Source of the DNA: an uncultured Collinsella sp.
GTDB taxonomy: Bacteria > Actinomycetota > Coriobacteriia > Coriobacteriales > Coriobacteriaceae
NCBI GenBank assembly: GCA_900758885.1
Contig: CAAETD010000159.1
Coordinates: forward strand, 1 to 22,025
Length of the DNA: 22,025 bases
Direction of reading: 5' to 3'
The notes beneath the pieces were generated by a model. The model saw only the letters and a program-made list of their open reading frames with translations. It ran no database searches and was not told the origin of the DNA. Shown piece after piece: positions 21,926 through 22,025 of the stretch (its first letter is position 1; each line of letters begins with the position of its first letter). A program made the position numbers and the translations under genes.

Positions 21926-21960
21926 GCGTCCGTCGCTCTTTTCTGTTCGCCCCGTTCTGT

Positions 21961-22024
21961 CCGTGGCCGCCTTGGAAGCCGAATGGATGCTCGTGCCATC
22001 ATTCGGTTTCCAAGGCGGCCACGG
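21961..22024. terminator. Very long hairpin at the window end
   Basis: Seventeen perfect pairs (21961-21977 with 22008-22024) are followed inward by one G-T wobble and CCGAAT (21979-21984)/ATTCGG (22001-22006), then G-C and two A-T pairs with one bulged G. It begins 35 bases after the MFS stop. Any T run would fall beyond the window, so the terminator role is unconfirmed. It could also be a repeat element. Confidence 0.55.
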
Positions 22025-22025
22025 G

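Overview
The window looks like a chromosomal segment of a high-GC Gram-positive gut actinobacterium. A Coriobacteriia member such as Collinsella is my best guess. This rests on codon and GC style, strong AGGAGG-type ribosome binding sites, a CpsB/C/D capsule phosphoregulation set, VanR/VanS-like and PhoP/PhoR-like pairs, and paired YhgE/Pip proteins. It is an impression from the sequence, not a database result.

Layout. (1) 1-1580: a complete tRNA-Ser(GCT) with its terminator, then a lower-GC gene for a TM2-domain membrane protein with a very basic N-terminus. (2) 1581-5079: a secreted class S11 D,D-carboxypeptidase on the minus strand, divergent from a VanR/VanS-like two-component pair. No vanH/A/X genes are present. 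(3) 5080-8340: a lone pstB (phosphate ABC transporter ATPase) followed by a PhoP/PhoR-like pair, closed by a hairpin terminator. (4) 8398-11079: a Wzz/CpsC-like membrane adaptor, a CpsD-like tyrosine kinase and a CpsB-like PHP phosphatase, then a GNAT acetyltransferase. (5) 11080-13746: htpG (Hsp90), followed by about 440 bases of non-coding DNA packed with hairpins, direct repeats and a 62-base near-perfect palindrome. (6) 13747-18753: two adjacent YhgE/Pip-type large membrane proteins. (7) 18754-22025: an EamA/DMT permease, an M20-family amidohydrolase and a short MFS transporter gene that appears to have lost its middle. The window ends in a long hairpin.

Most genes concern the cell envelope and its sensing: peptidoglycan trimming, VanRS-like sensing, phosphate uptake and sensing, tyrosine-phosphorylation control of surface polysaccharide, and large envelope proteins of unknown substrate. 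All CDS except the carboxypeptidase are on the plus strand.

The least ordinary material is non-coding. A hairpin core with a conserved extrahelical T occurs after both htpG and the M20 gene, with a compensatory base-pair change between the copies. A GGGACGTTC repeat family occurs in two intergenic regions, once as a REPIN-like inverted pair. No CRISPR array, phage module, transposase gene or recognisable defence system is visible. I see no complete, clearly new multi-gene system here; the best leads are the hairpin/repeat elements, the VanRS-carboxypeptidase pairing and the collapsed MFS gene.
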